64,000 nucleotides of DNA from Cymbomonas tetramitiformis (GCA_001247695.2 LGRX02034683.1:1-64000), one strand, 5' to 3'; shown: positions 1 through 10,945, counted from the first letter of the stretch. Notes: generated from the sequence alone by a model not told the origin. Numbers and translations are program-made.

Positions 1-950
1 CTCGCTTGCAGGCGAGAGCGCGGATGGAATAAATCCTTGCGGAAATGTGGACGCGGGTGCCATCCGCGTTTCCGCTAGAGGTAACGGCGCACTGTGAGCT
101 GCTCAAAATATGTTGCATATGCGTATGTGATATATGTGACATGTTGTGCAGTGCTGTATGCGTCTCTGCTGGGCGTGAGTCGAGATGGCTGGCTCGACCC
201 ACGCCCATTACCCCCCCCTACCCTCACAAGAACCGTTCAGCATCCTGATTACTGCACGGATCTTGCTCGCGCAAAAAATATGTTGTTTCTAACACGTATT
301 AGAACTCATATGCAAAGTTATGCTGTGTTTGGTATACGCGAGTATACCGAAAACAGCAGCCGCTGGAGAGTAACTTACGGGGCGCTGTCCAGATTAAGAA
401 GGTTAGCGTCTCTCACTCTCGCAATCTTACTTGACCCAAAAGCTTTGTATAAATGCCATTCCATACCAAATGCAGCGTACGCCACCCGCGATCGCTTTAT
501 TACTGTACACAGGATTGAATCAAACATTATAATAATTTTTGTTTACGGTCAAGATGGATCAAATTATAGAGCATTAGACTAATAGTAAAAAACGGCAGTT
601 TATTGCGCCACATCGACAGACATGTCGGACGTCTGATATTTCAGACCTCTACTCGCCAATAGTAGGGATGGAAGATGGATACGGTAGGAATATTTTGCTT
701 CAGATAGCTCATATTTAATATTTGCTGTTTTCTGGACCAATTTCAGCCGTCGCAATTCTTTTGATCGGACTGTAACATGTGTCCATGCTCGAGTTTGGGT
801 CGTCTCAGGGCACTGTCGCGATAGGGGATCATGAGATATTGGATTTGGCCATAGGATGGTTGTGTCGCGTGGATTCGTCGCAACCCCAATTCTGCCCTAA
901 GCCACAACCTAAACTTTAATCGCCTGTATCTCGCGATTTTGAGCTCTTAC
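1..950. other. Unassigned sequence, no gene supported
   Basis: AT-rich, with open frames on the plus strand that show no recognisable domain and no coding-like composition. A stretch near 100-160 resembles the TGCAACATG/ATATGTTGC intron-type repeats found in element I (3.1-10.7 kb). A CCCTAAGCC at about 896, just before the GTATGGAC satellite starts, could be the outer end of a further CACTA-like element, since elements I and II both start CCCTAC, but I see no partner end in the window. Confidence 0.4.
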
Positions 951-984
951 ACTTTTGTCTCAAATCGCCTCCGCGTAAGCCGTA

Positions 985-1960
985 CCTTGATATGGACAAC
1001 CGTATGGACGGTCTGGACAGATTTCTGGCGAAACCTTGATGCATATGTAAGAACCATACGGACGACGCGTAATTGTGGTGTCCATATGAAAATGTCCCAT
1101 GGACACCGTAAGGACTTCGTATGGACACCGTATGGACGGCCGTATGGACACCGTATGGACAGAACACATGTCCACATGGTGTCCATACGCATGGACAGAG
1201 GCACTATCCAACCGCACGACAGCGCAGGGACACCGTATGGAAACCCGTATGGATAGCATATGGACGTCGTAACCGGACGTGCGGACAACGTATGGACTAC
1301 CGTAAGGACAGCGTATGGATAGCGTATGAACATCACAGTCGCACGTGCGGACACCGTATGTAATGCCGCAAGGACGGCATATGGACGGCGCATGGACATC
1401 GTAAACGTGCGTGCGGATGGCATATGGACTCCCATAAGGACAACGTATGGACGTCGCATGGACATCGTAACCGGACGTGCGGACAACGTATGGACCACCG
1501 TAAGGACAGCGTATGGATAGCGCATGGACCTCATAATCGCACGTGCGGACACCGTATGTAATCCCGTAAGGACGGCATATGGACGACGCATGGACATCGT
1601 AAACGTGCGTGCGGACGGTATATGGACTCCCATATGGAGGACGCATGGACATCATAATCGCACGTACGGACATCGTATGGACCACCGTAAGGACAGCGTA
1701 TGGATAGCGCATGGACATTATAATCGCACGTGCGGACACCGTATGTAAATCCGTAAGGATGGCATATGGACGACGCATGGACATCGTAAACGTGCGTGCG
1801 GACGGCATATGTACTCCCATATGGACAACGTATGGACGACGCATGTACATCATAATCACACGTACGGACACCGTGTAGACTACCGTATGGACATCGTAAA
1901 CGTGCGTGCGGACGGCATATGGACACCCATAAGGACGGTCAATAATAGATAGTCCACACG
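985..1960. repeat. GTATGGAC-type minisatellite with higher-order structure
   Basis: Degenerate units of about 17-20 bp built on GTATGGACANCGTAAGGAC run without a break. A larger unit is visible: the block starting GTATGTAAT/A and ending CGTAAACGTGCGTGCGG recurs at about 1356, 1554 and 1741, giving a 187-198 bp higher-order period. Long open frames across it on both strands are by-products of the repeat. The same motif occurs between the exons at 2770-2900, so satellite and gene fragment probably belong to one element. Confidence 0.85.
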
Positions 1961-2145
1961 CATGGGCATCGGTGTCCGTACGTGTGGATAGCTTGTGTTT
2001 ATAGATATCAATGCGTATGGACGATGCAGTCCACGCGTACGAACATCGGTGTCCGTGCGCGTGGATAGCTTGTGATACACAAAATATTTACAAGGTACAG
2101 GGATACACAAAATATTTACAAAATGTTTACAAAATGTTTTCTAGC

Positions 2146-3073
2146 CTAGCTTTTCGACTTCTTTGCTGGCTTTTCACCTTCTTCCTTTTTTCTGTCAACG
2201 TTTCTCTTCTTTGGAATTTGGAATTTGGAATTGGGAGCGGAACCGCCCTTAACCTTCTCATCCTTCTTCCCATCCTTCTTGTCCTCCTCCTCCTCCTCAG
2301 AGGTGCTTTGCTCCTCGTCCTCGTCCTTCTTGTCGACGCCCTCGCCCCTCTCCTCATCCTCCACAGTCTCTCCGTCATTAGCAGCGGCGGGATCCTCGAC
2401 AGCCTCAACAACAGCATCATTAGCATCACCATCGGCCGCGTTCTCCTCTTCAACTTCCGATTCTTGTGCATCTTGCTTCTGACACCCCCGCACGTCCTGG
2501 AACCAGTGACGGCTCGTTCCTCTCGTATGGAACTGCAAGTGAATGCAACCTAAGTAAGTGCATTAAGAGCAACGACAACAATTGACAAGCTAAATGCCAC
2601 TAGAACAATACAAGCAAACACACCGTGACGGGGGGGTATCCACGGTCCCGTTCCGATACCTCAGCAGGCTCCAACTTCAGGCCGGCCAGTTTTCTCGCTG
2701 TCAGCCTCTCGGGATACAGCTTCTCCGTGTTGGCGTGCCTCAAGTAGGCCTTGTATATCCTGCGTACATAAACCACTTGTTAGACGGCGTCCTTACGTAT
2801 GTACACCGTCTTCCACCCGTATGGACGGCACAATAAATGGTGTCCACGCGTATGGACAGCAAAACAACACCACGCACACATGTACACATGGACGTTCGCG
2901 TAAGTGCAAAAGGTAAAAATGTGAACGTTGCAGGGGAAGGCAGGGAGGGAGGGAGGACTTGCCAGATAACATTTTTTCTTACTATAACTGACTGGAGGTT
3001 GTGCTCCAGCATCTCCATCGTTTTATTAGCCGTCCCGGTGCGGAGTTGCTCGGCACTCACGAGCTCGTCCACC
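2146..3073 (-). pseudogene. Fragment of a spliced gene with an acidic, lysine-rich C-terminus
   Basis: Three exon-like blocks read on the minus strand. About 3073-2990 (RRVDELVSAEQLR..., coiled-coil-like) ends near a GTAAGA donor. 2759-2660 (YLRHANTEKLYPERL...) lies between a TACGCAG acceptor and a GAG|GTATCG donor. 2531-2146 (FHTRGTSRHWFQDV..., then a long Glu/Asp/Lys tract ending PAKKSKS and a stop) follows a CTTGCAG acceptor. The junction between the last two exons is in phase; the first is not phase-compatible with the obvious sites, so an exon is missing or lost. The upstream side stops at the left end of element I (3072), which may have cut the gene. Introns carry GTATGGAC repeats. The family is not recognised; the basic tail could be a nuclear localisation signal. 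Confidence 0.5.
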
Positions 3074-3399
3074 CTACGTTTCTGGACGCGTGCAATACAT
3101 CGTATTGAACACATATTGCAGGCATATTGCACGCGTATTGACAATAAATGTTCAATACAATAAAAAATGTTACAATATGTGTGCAATATGCCTGCAAGCG
3201 CTCCAACATGTGTGCAACATAGTATTAGAATGAGCCCTCACGTATTGGAGACATATTGAAGTTCTGATGCAGAGAGTTATTTCAATATGCCTTCAACATA
3301 TGTGTAGTATAGGGTTGGAGACATGCACCATGCATGTCGCAAACACTATGAAGGCATGTTGCAGACATATTGCCCACATATTGTATACATAGTGTATAC

Positions 3400-3900
3400 A
3401 TATCGTAAGTCAACATTCAATATGTTGGATACACACTGCGGACCTACTGCATACGTATTGAACATGTAAATTCAATATGTTGTATATATATTGTGGACCT
3501 ATTGAATATGTATTGAAACGGAACATTAAGTATGTTGGATACATACTGCGGACATATTGCATACGTATTGAACATGTAAATTCAATATGTTGTATATATA
3601 TTGTGGACCTATTGAATATGTATTGAAACGGTACATTTAGTATATTGGATACATACTGCGGACCTATTGCATACATATTGAACATGAAAATTCAATATGC
3701 TGTATATATATTGCGGACATATTGCATATGTATTGAAACGGAACATTCAGTATGTTGGATACATACTGCGGACCTATTGTATACGTATTGAACATGCAAA
3801 TTCAATATGTTGTATATATAATGTGGACATATTGCATATGTATTGAAATAAAAGTTGCCTATGTTGGATATATATTATAGACCTATAGCATACATATTGC
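3400..3900. repeat. 110-bp tandem repeat, about 4.5 copies
   Basis: The anchor AACATGTAAATTCAATATG recurs at 3461, 3571, 3681 and 3791, an exact 110-bp period. Each unit contains ATATATTG(T/C)GGAC and TATTGAAACGG(A/T)AC. The last copy decays into the start of the shared module at 3898. Subterminal arrays of this kind are common in CACTA elements, where they bind an accessory protein; that role is inference here. Confidence 0.85.
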
Positions 3901-4177
3901 ACATTTGCAACATGCAGTGTGTTCACTATGTTTCCACTATGCGTATGCTATGCGAGATAAACAAAATAAGAATAGTAGGGAACACTCGAGCATCTTTACT
4001 ACGATTAACATGTATCTAGCTAGGCAGAAAGGAATACGAATGGGACTATCAAATTTTATCATACCAACGAATACACAAAATAATGTTCTACTCGTGCACT
4101 TTCTATTTACAATACGCAAAATGATGTTCTACTCGTGCACTTTCTATTTACAAGATGCCAACCTAAAATCAATGTAT

Positions 4178-4608
4178 TCATCTAGAACGCTTGACGGGAT
4201 GCTTGAAGTTGACGTTGTACTCGAGGCGGTCGATTTTCTCCATCTCGCTTCGCTCCAAAACAACCGATCTAAAATGGAAAGTAAAGAGCCAACACTTAGT
4301 AAAAAAGCGGAAACGCACAAAAGAATATTCTATTGAAAACATAAAGGACTTATCAACCTAGAATGTTTGAAGGGATGCTTGAAGTTGACGTTGTACTCGA
4401 GGCGGTCGATTTCCTCCATTTCGCCCTCCTCGAAAACAGCCAATCTGAAAAGGAAAGTAAAGAGCCAACACTTAGTAAAAAGCGGAAAAGCACAAAATAA
4501 ACCTTTATTGAAAACATAATTAACAACCGAGCAACCTCAAATAAATGCGAATATGAACGCGAGATGAAAACCTAATATGACTTCGCCACGCGAACGTTTT
4601 CAGCGGAT
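4178..4608 (-). CDS. Small spliced gene fragment with two tandem-duplicated exons
   Basis: Three exons with good splice signals and matching phases: 4608-4572 (after TTTTTCAG, donor TAG|GTTTTC), 4444-4358 (after CTTTTCAG, donor TAG|GTTGAT) and 4268-4178 (after CATTTTAG, ending in TGA). Exons two and three are duplicates: both encode a segment ending (E/K)IDRLEYNVNFKHP, and each is preceded by the same AGTGTTGGCTCTTTACTTTCC polypyrimidine stretch. The 5' exons are not identified; candidate upstream frames near 5055 begin in a GATGAC simple repeat. No known family is recognised. Because it is conserved between elements I and II it may be a second element-encoded protein, transcribed opposite to the transposase. 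The copy in element II is shortened. Confidence 0.5.
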
Positions 4609-4701
4609 CTGAAAAACGAAACCAACCAACTAACGTTTAGTAAAGAAGAAAGAAATTAGCAGTCGTCAACGAAAGAAGCAAAGGAAAGTAAAAGGGGGAT
4701 G

Positions 4702-4769
4702 TGGAGTGAGTTGGATTTGAACCAACTATATCGAGTGCAAAGGACTCGCGGGAATTTCCCGTTCACTCC
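4702..4769 (-). tRNA. tRNA-like sequence, probably a pseudo-tRNA
   Basis: On the minus strand GGAGTGA pairs perfectly with TCACTCC (acceptor), followed by a perfect T arm (GTTGG-TTCAAAT-CCAAC) and a perfect 5-bp anticodon stem (CGAGT/ACTCG). The anticodon loop reads CCTTTGC, so the anticodon would be TTT but position 33 is C instead of the nearly universal T. The D arm is only 11 nt (GGGAAATTCCC) with a 3-nt loop. A copy lies at 38377-38444 with the same stems. Either a degenerate tRNA or a tRNA-derived element part; charging is doubtful. Confidence 0.5.
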
Positions 4770-5174
4770 CTAGTCAAAGTTTCACGCATGCCAAGTATGA
4801 GCGCGCGAAGCACACACAAAATAATACACACGCATAACCAAAACATGCACTGCAAACCAGTGCCATATTGCAACCTGTGAGAATTAAAAATATCACAGCA
4901 CGCAACTCACTGGTGAGGCTGCTGCAACACTGCTGACGGCGAACTGTGAAGAGTGCAATAACGTGAGTTTGAACTTGACCGTTCAGAAAATTCGAAGTGC
5001 TCAAAAACTTTCCCTGCCGTTCAGAAGTCACATCGGATCGACTCGTCATCGTCATGCGAGCACGATCGACGATGACGACGATGATGACGATGCGATGCGA
5101 TGCGATGCGATGTCTCAGACTCTCAGTGACATTGCATAGGAAATAATTAGGAAGACTACGCTCATCGAAATCAA

Positions 5175-5254
5175 TCCATTGTAATGGTGTAGTGGTTGAG
5201 CGTTGCTCTCACACCCTTGAGGTGATGGGTTCGAGTCCCAGTGAAGGGTTTTTC
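5175..5254 (+). repeat. tRNA-derived SINE-like sequence with A and B boxes
   Basis: Contains an A-box-like TGGTGTAGTGG (5185-5195) and a perfect B box GGTTCGAGTCC (5228-5238), spaced as in tRNAs, then GAAGGGTTTTT as a possible Pol III stop. The middle (GCTCTCAC) resembles tRNA-Glu(CTC). The cloverleaf is poor: the anticodon stem does not pair, and the acceptor pairs only partly. A diverged relative starting AACCCTTCG is at 38834-38915 in element II, again just after the shared module. Confidence 0.55.
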
Positions 5255-5408
5255 CAGACCATATTTTGGGCCATTTCGGGGGGACTTCTTGAGTATTTTG
5301 GGGGTACTTCTTGAGTTACGATTTCGGCCGTTCGATTCACGAACGAGGGGTGCAGATTCTCCTAAAAATTAAAATTCCAAAATTGTTTCCCCGAAAATCG
5401 TTCAATCT

Positions 5409-5655
5409 GTTCAATACTACTGCAATACGTGAGGGCTCATTCTAATACGTTAGCGATTGCAGGCGTATTGAAATGGCGTATTGGAGATGGGTCGAAAAAG
5501 TGCCAAGTCAGTTTTGCGAAGATCCGTCTGACGTGGCACTGGCAAAGCTGACATCAGCAGTTTTCAATACATCTCCAATACGCCATTTCAATACGCCTGC
5601 AAGCTAACGTATTGCAGTGAGCCCTCCCGTATTGAAGTAGTATTGAACAGATTCT
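5409..5655. repeat. Foldback element with arms of about 80 bp
   Basis: Left arm 5409-5490 and right arm 5568-5651 are near-perfect inverted copies. Both contain CAATACGTTAGC, GCAGGCGTATTGAAATGG and CGTATTGGAGATG. A spacer of about 75 bp forms the loop. The arms are made from the same CAATACG/GAGGGCTCA vocabulary as the rest of element I. Confidence 0.75.
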
Positions 5656-5740
5656 CCTCTAAAAAGTTTTTTAAATTTTTGTAAAGGTCAATATGCGTGC
5701 AACCGCGTGCAACCGCCTGCAGAGCTCAAGGCAGGGATCA

Positions 5741-5825
5741 CATCAATACGTGAGGGCTCACTTCAATACGTGAGGGCTCACTTCAATACGTGAGGGCTCA
5801 CTTCAATACGTGAGGGCTCAAGACC
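5741..5825. repeat. 20-bp tandem repeat, 4 copies
   Basis: Four consecutive copies of a 20-bp unit TTCAATACGTGAGGGCTCAC, bordered by inverted GGCAGGGATCA / TGAGCCCTGCC-type sequence. Same vocabulary as the foldback arms at 5409-5655. Confidence 0.85.
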
Positions 5826-6090
5826 TTGAGCCCTGCCTTTAGCCCCCCCTTTCAGTATGCTGCGGAAGTGTTGAAGTGAGCCCTAAAAAAGTTGAAAAAA
5901 CATGTTCTTCAATTCTGGTGAGACTTGTTATATGGACTCAGGAGCTATATTTTGCGACATAGCTTGTGTGCGTTTTTTGTGGGGGGGGTCCGAAAACCTA
6001 CTTTTGGGTTATTGCTTTACTTGAAAGTTCCTTCAGCATATCGTCAATATGTCCGCAGTATATGTCCAACATATTACAACATAGTTGCAG

Positions 6091-9000
6091 TACATTTTCG
6101 AAGGGTGATGGGCGTGGTAAAGGGGACTTCAATGCAGTATGGTCCGAGGAGATCAAATTGTTCATGGTGAAAAGCGACCTCGCCATGAACGATCCCCTCA
6201 ATCATCATCACCAAGTGATGCGGAGCGACATCGAACCGGCTTGCCTTCGGCTAGAGCCGCCGCCCTCGTCCAAGGGAAGGCGGCCCCCCCCCGTACAACA
6301 ATCTTCGTTAGCCAAGCGCGCGATGAGAAATCCCGCGCAAGGCGGGTGCTTAGCCGATCGAGAGCCGATCAAACCTTCCAATGCTCGGGAGGGTACATCG
6401 CTCAAACCCCCTCCCAATATCAAGCTCATATTCCCGGAAGATTGGAGTACCGCGGAAGGCTTCCGCGACCCGGAGTATGAAACGATTACGAAGAAGGAAC
6501 GCCTTTCGGCGTGGATTGCGCCTCCACATCTTCCAATATCTACGAGGGAACTGGAGTTGTCCGCGAGGTAGCACCCTTTCACTTTCTTCTCGACGTCGAG
6601 GTTGTGTCTTTCTTGCTTCACAGGACTATTTGCTACATGTATGCAACATGGTTACCATATGTTGCATACATATTATTGAGATTATATTGTAGGGATCCTG
6701 GAACACATTGCAGGAAAGTCGATCCGCACTATGTGGAAGTGGACACGGTATGGCATCATAAGTGGCTGCCAACGCGACTGCTCCCGCACGATTTCTCCAG
6801 ATTGGCGCACGATTTATCTCCAGACAATACCGCGTGGCCGACTTGGTTACCACCTTCCGACATCTTGGAGCTAGAACCGGCAACGGTAACCTTTAAGGGG
6901 AAATCGTTTCGACTTGTTCCACCGGTGCCTAATTGCTTGCAACGGATTGTCGAAAGGATTCGTGGCATGCAAGAGGCAAGGTAAGGGACTCTCGCGGGGC
7001 ATGATTTCCCTCCCACCATTCATCACGTGGCTCGCTGCAATAGTGCTGCAGTACGCTATCGTGATGGTTGCAGCATGTTGATGGGATGTTGAAAACATGT
7101 TGGGAGGATATTGTGCAGAGATGCGGGCGAGGCGCCCCCCGAGGCGCACGAGGCCCAAAGCAAGGAGTCCCCCCCGCCGCCCAATGCTGAGGCACCCACG
7201 AGCCCTCCACTAGCCGGCGGGAGTGCAAGGTAAGGGACTCTCGTGGGGCATGGTTTCCCTCCCACCATTCCTCACGTGGCTCGCCGCAATAGTGCTGCAG
7301 CACGCTATCGTGATGGTTGCAGCATGTTGATGGGATGTTCAACACATGTTGGGACGATATTGTGCAGAGATGCGGGCGAGGCGCCCCCCGAGGCGCACGA
7401 GGCCCAAAGCAAGGAGTCCCCCCCGCCGCCCAATGCTGAGGCACCCACGAGCCCTCCACTAGCCGGCGGGAGTGCAAGGTAAGGGATTGTTTGCAGCATG
7501 TTTGCAACATGCATCAACATGCCTGCAACATACCACATATATGTTGTATTACTTGTGCACGTGCCATGCAGGGCCGCCGGAGAACTACACGCATGAGTTT
7601 GTCAAGCGAATGGGCGAAATACACGAGGCACTTTCCAAATCAGGTTGGTCGAAAGCGGACATGGCGGAACGTTTCTCGGCCACCGGATTCAAGTTGCCCG
7701 CCGCATTCGCAAGGTTGTCGTACTTTAACTTGGCGTTGGATTGGCTCTATGATCCTATGCACGAAATCATGAACTTGGGAAACAGGCTTGCAACAACGCT
7801 GCTTGGGCTGGATTTCAACGAGGCCGCGCGCAAATTTGCCGAGGAGGAGGGCCTGCACCCAGAATGGGGGCAAACGGAGTGGGTGCAGAATTCGAAAGGT
7901 GAGTTTTGTATTAGTGCAACATTTATGTAATTGTGTTCAATATGTCATACACGTGTTGACGGTATACGGCAACACGGACAGGGGAACCGCATGAGGTGTA
8001 CAAAATGACAAACGGTCCATGGGGGATCCCGCCGCGTCCGAAGGCTTCGACCACCTTACGTTCTCGGGAAACAGCACTCGCCTTCTTGAAGGAGTTGCGG
8101 GGAGTCACCCGGTGGGGCGATGGGCATAAGCATTTGTTGCGCACCTCAACCGCCTCCAACGGCGCAAAATACGCAAAGCACCTCAAGGCGCATGCGGCTT
8201 TGAAGGCTTTCGAGTCCAAGTTGTTGGCGGTATTGTCCTCTTGGCCTCGCGATGATGGTGAAGTCGACAATGCGCTGCAGGACATTGTGTCCAAACTGAC
8301 TATCATCATACGGGAATGCACTGCGCATTCCATAGAACCTCGGGTACGTATTCAATGTTGGTGTGATATGAGTTCCACATGTCACAGGTATGTTGAATAT
8401 ATGTTACAAACGTATTGATTCGTACGTGCAGGATATGGAGTATTTGAGAGAGCAGACCAGACTTTTCTTTGAGGACTTGGAAGCGAATGGTCCTCCACAG
8501 TGGCTTGCAATCAACACCCATAAAATCTGGCACTGGGCCGATCTGCTCCTGCGATTCGGACCTGTGCGTGAATGGTGGATGTATGCCTTCGAGTCCATGA
8601 ATGGCAAGCTAGCTAGGTGGGTGAAGAACAATGCGTTCCCCGTGGCAAGCATCATGAACGGCTATCTAAGGTTGAAAACCTTGCGCTCCCTACGAGGCAT
8701 CCTGACCATGCTCTTGAACCGAGAAAGAGCTACTGCCGGCCGTGTCCCGCGGGCTTTGATGGCGGGCCCCGCTCCCGGCATCGTGGTCACTACCTTCGGG
8801 GAGAAGGGCAAGTCATTGGAGCTAACGTCCTTGGAGATTGACCAACTGACCCGCTGGATGCGAGCGAGTATTCCCGCTTACCGAAAGCTTTTTCAACAAC
8901 ATGCTGAGTACGACCTGTTCCGGCGGAGGTGCAACCTGCAAGCTCGCACGCATGTACTATCTGTAGTATACCTGCAACATATTGTCAACTTGTTTCTGTA

Positions 9001-9980
9001 TGTTTATCATATATTGTAAGTATACTAAGAATATGTTGTCATCACAGGGAGAATGCCGCGCGCTCTAAACAAGCACTGCGGTACCGACAAGAGGTGGGTG
9101 TTGTGCCCGCGATCGCGTTCGGTCCATTGGAGGACCCTGAAGGATGGCTTGGTCGTCAATACACGGCTTACGAGAAGTCGCTCATGATGGGTCCCGAACC
9201 CATGTGTTCCAAGTACAACAAGGTGAACATCGGCGGTGTCTTCTATCGCACTAGAGACGGGGACAAAGGGAAAGTGACAACCCAGTGTTTCGTCCGCGCA
9301 TCCTTCCCCAAGAATGATGCCGATGCCGATGACGAGTGGGAGGACAGGTACGACCTCAACCACCAGTTTGCATGCTTCTTTGCCTTTTCGTATATCTCTG
9401 CAACATATATGCAATACGTCCCCAACATATTGAGGGTATGTTGTACGTATATTACAAAAACATTGAACATTTCGTGCGCAGGTATGGTATCATCAACGCC
9501 ATTCTGCGGGTTAGCATTGGCGGTGTGCTCTACACTTTTTTAAAGTGTGATTGGCTACCCGTGCCCACGGAAGCTCAGATCGCAAGCTTCAAGCTGAAGA
9601 ACTCCATCCTCGGCGTGGACAAGGTGTCCAAGGCTTACTACACCTTCAACCCATGGGACACCTCCAAGTACACTATGGACAACCGAGAGCCCTACCTACT
9701 GGCCAATCAAGTCCAAGCGCAAGTAGTGATAGTCAAACACCCCTGCATGGATTCAGCGGTGATACTTGATACGAGCGACCGCAATATGGAGAAACTTGCA
9801 CTCGTTGATAGGCCCGTAGGTAGTGATGGTCACTTTGACACATGCGGGAAGTGTAGAGTCGGTGGCGAGCTCCTTCTGTGTGAGAGGGCAGGCTGCAAAG
9901 AGGCTATGCACGTGCGATGCGCAGGGCTCACCGACATCCCCACTGGAATGTGGTACTGCAGAAAGTGTGATGACGCATAG
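6091..9980 (+). CDS. CACTA (TNP2-type) transposase-like protein with C-terminal PHD finger
   Basis: Exons inferred from splice sites and phase: 6091-6567, 6693-6980, 7119-7229, 7368-7478, 7572-7898, 7982-8343, 8432-8928, 9048-9347, 9482-9980 (stop TAG). All junctions are in phase except 7478/7572, which is off by one with the obvious sites. The fifth exon has a DPMHEIMNLGN block like the DPMH region of TNP2 transposases. Exon 8432-8928 resembles DUF4218 (WHWADLLLRFGPVREWWM, FESMNG). Exons 8-9 resemble DUF4216 (YGIINAILRV..., FLKCDWLPV). The last 50 residues form a C4HC3 PHD finger (CGKC, CERAGC, H..C, CRKC; 9838-9977), a reader of histone H3 tails in known families. Exon 1 is Pro-rich; the true start lies upstream and was not found. 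Introns are filled with CAATATG-type repeats. Transposase activity is inferred from family; PHD targeting to chromatin is inference. Confidence 0.75.
6981..7478 (+). repeat. 249-bp tandem duplication of intron plus exon
   Basis: 6981-7229 and 7230-7478 are nearly identical 249-bp units. Each consists of an intron starting GTAAGGGACTCTCG and a 111-bp exon encoding a Pro/Glu/Ala-rich linker (DAGEAPPEAHEAQSKE...). Because the exon is 37 codons and starts and ends in the same phase, the duplication lengthens the linker without breaking the frame. Confidence 0.9.
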
Positions 9981-10684
9981 TAGTGCCTCTGTACACATTT
10001 GATATACCTGTAATATACCAGATACGTATTGCGGACATATTGTAAGTATTATGCAATATGTGAGCAGCAGGGGGGTCTTACCCCTTTACCCCATGCAGTC
10101 ATGTGTTGCATAATTCACTCTGATTGTAGACATATTGCACATGTACTAAAGATATTCTGCATGAGGGAATGTTTCAATATGTGTTCAACACATATATTGC
10201 AAACGTGTTGAATGATTCATCTGATTGTAGACATATTGCACATGTATTGAACGATTCCTTATGCGTGAATGTTTCAACATGTGTTCAACACATGTTCAAT
10301 ACGTGTGTTGCAGGCGGTTGCAGGCATATTGAACACCCCTCCAATCGTTTTGCCTTATTTCAATACATCGGGGCCCCAATTCAAAAAGCCCCCCAGAACC
10401 GACTTCTGCGATACGCGTCCAAATGCCGTGAAAACTTGTCCCCATAACGCTAGACCCTTCCTTAGATGATACCAAGTGCTAGTGGGTGAGTCTGGCACCA
10501 TTTGGGTGCCCATGCTAGCATACTCATTTTCGCTGTGTCCAGGCTGATCGCGGTTCAATAGTTTGGCCAATATGTTACACGTGTATTGGAATATCCAGAT
10601 ATTAGCATACCGTCTTCAATATGCCTCCAATATGCCTCCAATACGTGTTCAACACGTGTATTGAACCCGTCTAGAAACGTAGGG
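9981..10684. repeat. CAATATG/TTGCAACATG repeat-rich right end of element I
   Basis: No coding sequence seen. Repeats such as ATATTGCACATGTATTGAA, CAACATGTGTTCAACACATG and CAATATGCCTCCAATA fill it, ending in the right terminal repeat (about 10630-10684). A non-repetitive patch lies at about 10370-10560 with no recognisable content. Confidence 0.7.
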
Positions 10685-10799
10685 TCCCTCTGCTATAGCG
10701 CGCCCACAAAGGGGCTCAACCCACTTTTCAGCAGGGTGACATCTAGAGAAAAAGCAAGGTGCTAAGCAAAAAACTCTAGAAGATGGAGAAGCAGCCATG

Positions 10800-10945
10800 G
10801 CCGGGTGAGTGGAGGGGTGGCTGAATCTGAGCGGTGGGGAAGGAAGTCGAAGAATTAAGGGGGTATTTGGAGACGTTGAGGAAGGGGGTCAGGGTGGGCG
10901 GGGGAGAGGGGGGTGGGGGAGGGGAGGGGGGGGAGGCCCCTCCTA
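10800..10945. repeat. Strand-asymmetric G-rich tract
   Basis: About 145 bp with long G runs on the plus strand and almost no C until GGCCCCTCC closes it. It lies just downstream of the stop codon of the minus-strand exon 10983-12389, so in the transcript it would be a C-rich 3' region. A similar tract with the same GGGG(A/C)CCCTCCTA ending is at 18640-18805, again just after the related C-terminal fragment. Confidence 0.7.

Larger units (their letters stand above)
3898..5147. repeat. Module shared with element II (37628-38786)
   Basis: About 1.2 kb is nearly identical by eye to 37628-38786, apart from small indels (for example about 40 bp more around 3960 and about 15 bp of extra GATGC units near 5090). 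It holds minus-strand exons with an internal exon duplication, a tRNA-like sequence and a GATGAC/GATGC simple repeat. It lies about 0.8 kb from the left end of element I and about 1.3 kb from that of element II, inside otherwise dissimilar satellite DNA. Confidence 0.9.
3072..10684 (+). mobile_element. CACTA-like DNA transposon (element I)
   Basis: Both ends read inwards as CCCTACGTTTCT(G/A)GACG followed by imperfectly matching sequence for about 55 bp: left from 3072, right complement from 10684. Inside is a spliced transposase with TNP2/DUF4218/DUF4216-like regions, the gene type of CACTA (EnSpm) elements. The left end coincides with the switch from GTATGGAC repeats to CAATATG/CAATACG repeats, and the CAATATG type fills the intergenic parts and introns up to the right end. 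Element II (36357-43051) also starts CCCTAC and shares a 1.2 kb module. No clean 3-bp target duplication is seen here (CCA left, TCC right), so the exact ends or later changes remain open. Confidence 0.7.

Noticed and set aside
947..1926. Long open frames of 130-300 codons on both strands across the satellite
   Set aside because: Repetitive peptides (RPYAVLTVVHT, SIRCPYGSPY) arise from the GTATGGAC repeat, which lacks stops; no unique sequence or domain.
3400..3910. CRISPR-like regular array
   Set aside because: The 110-bp units are contiguous tandem repeats without unique spacers, in a eukaryotic transposon.
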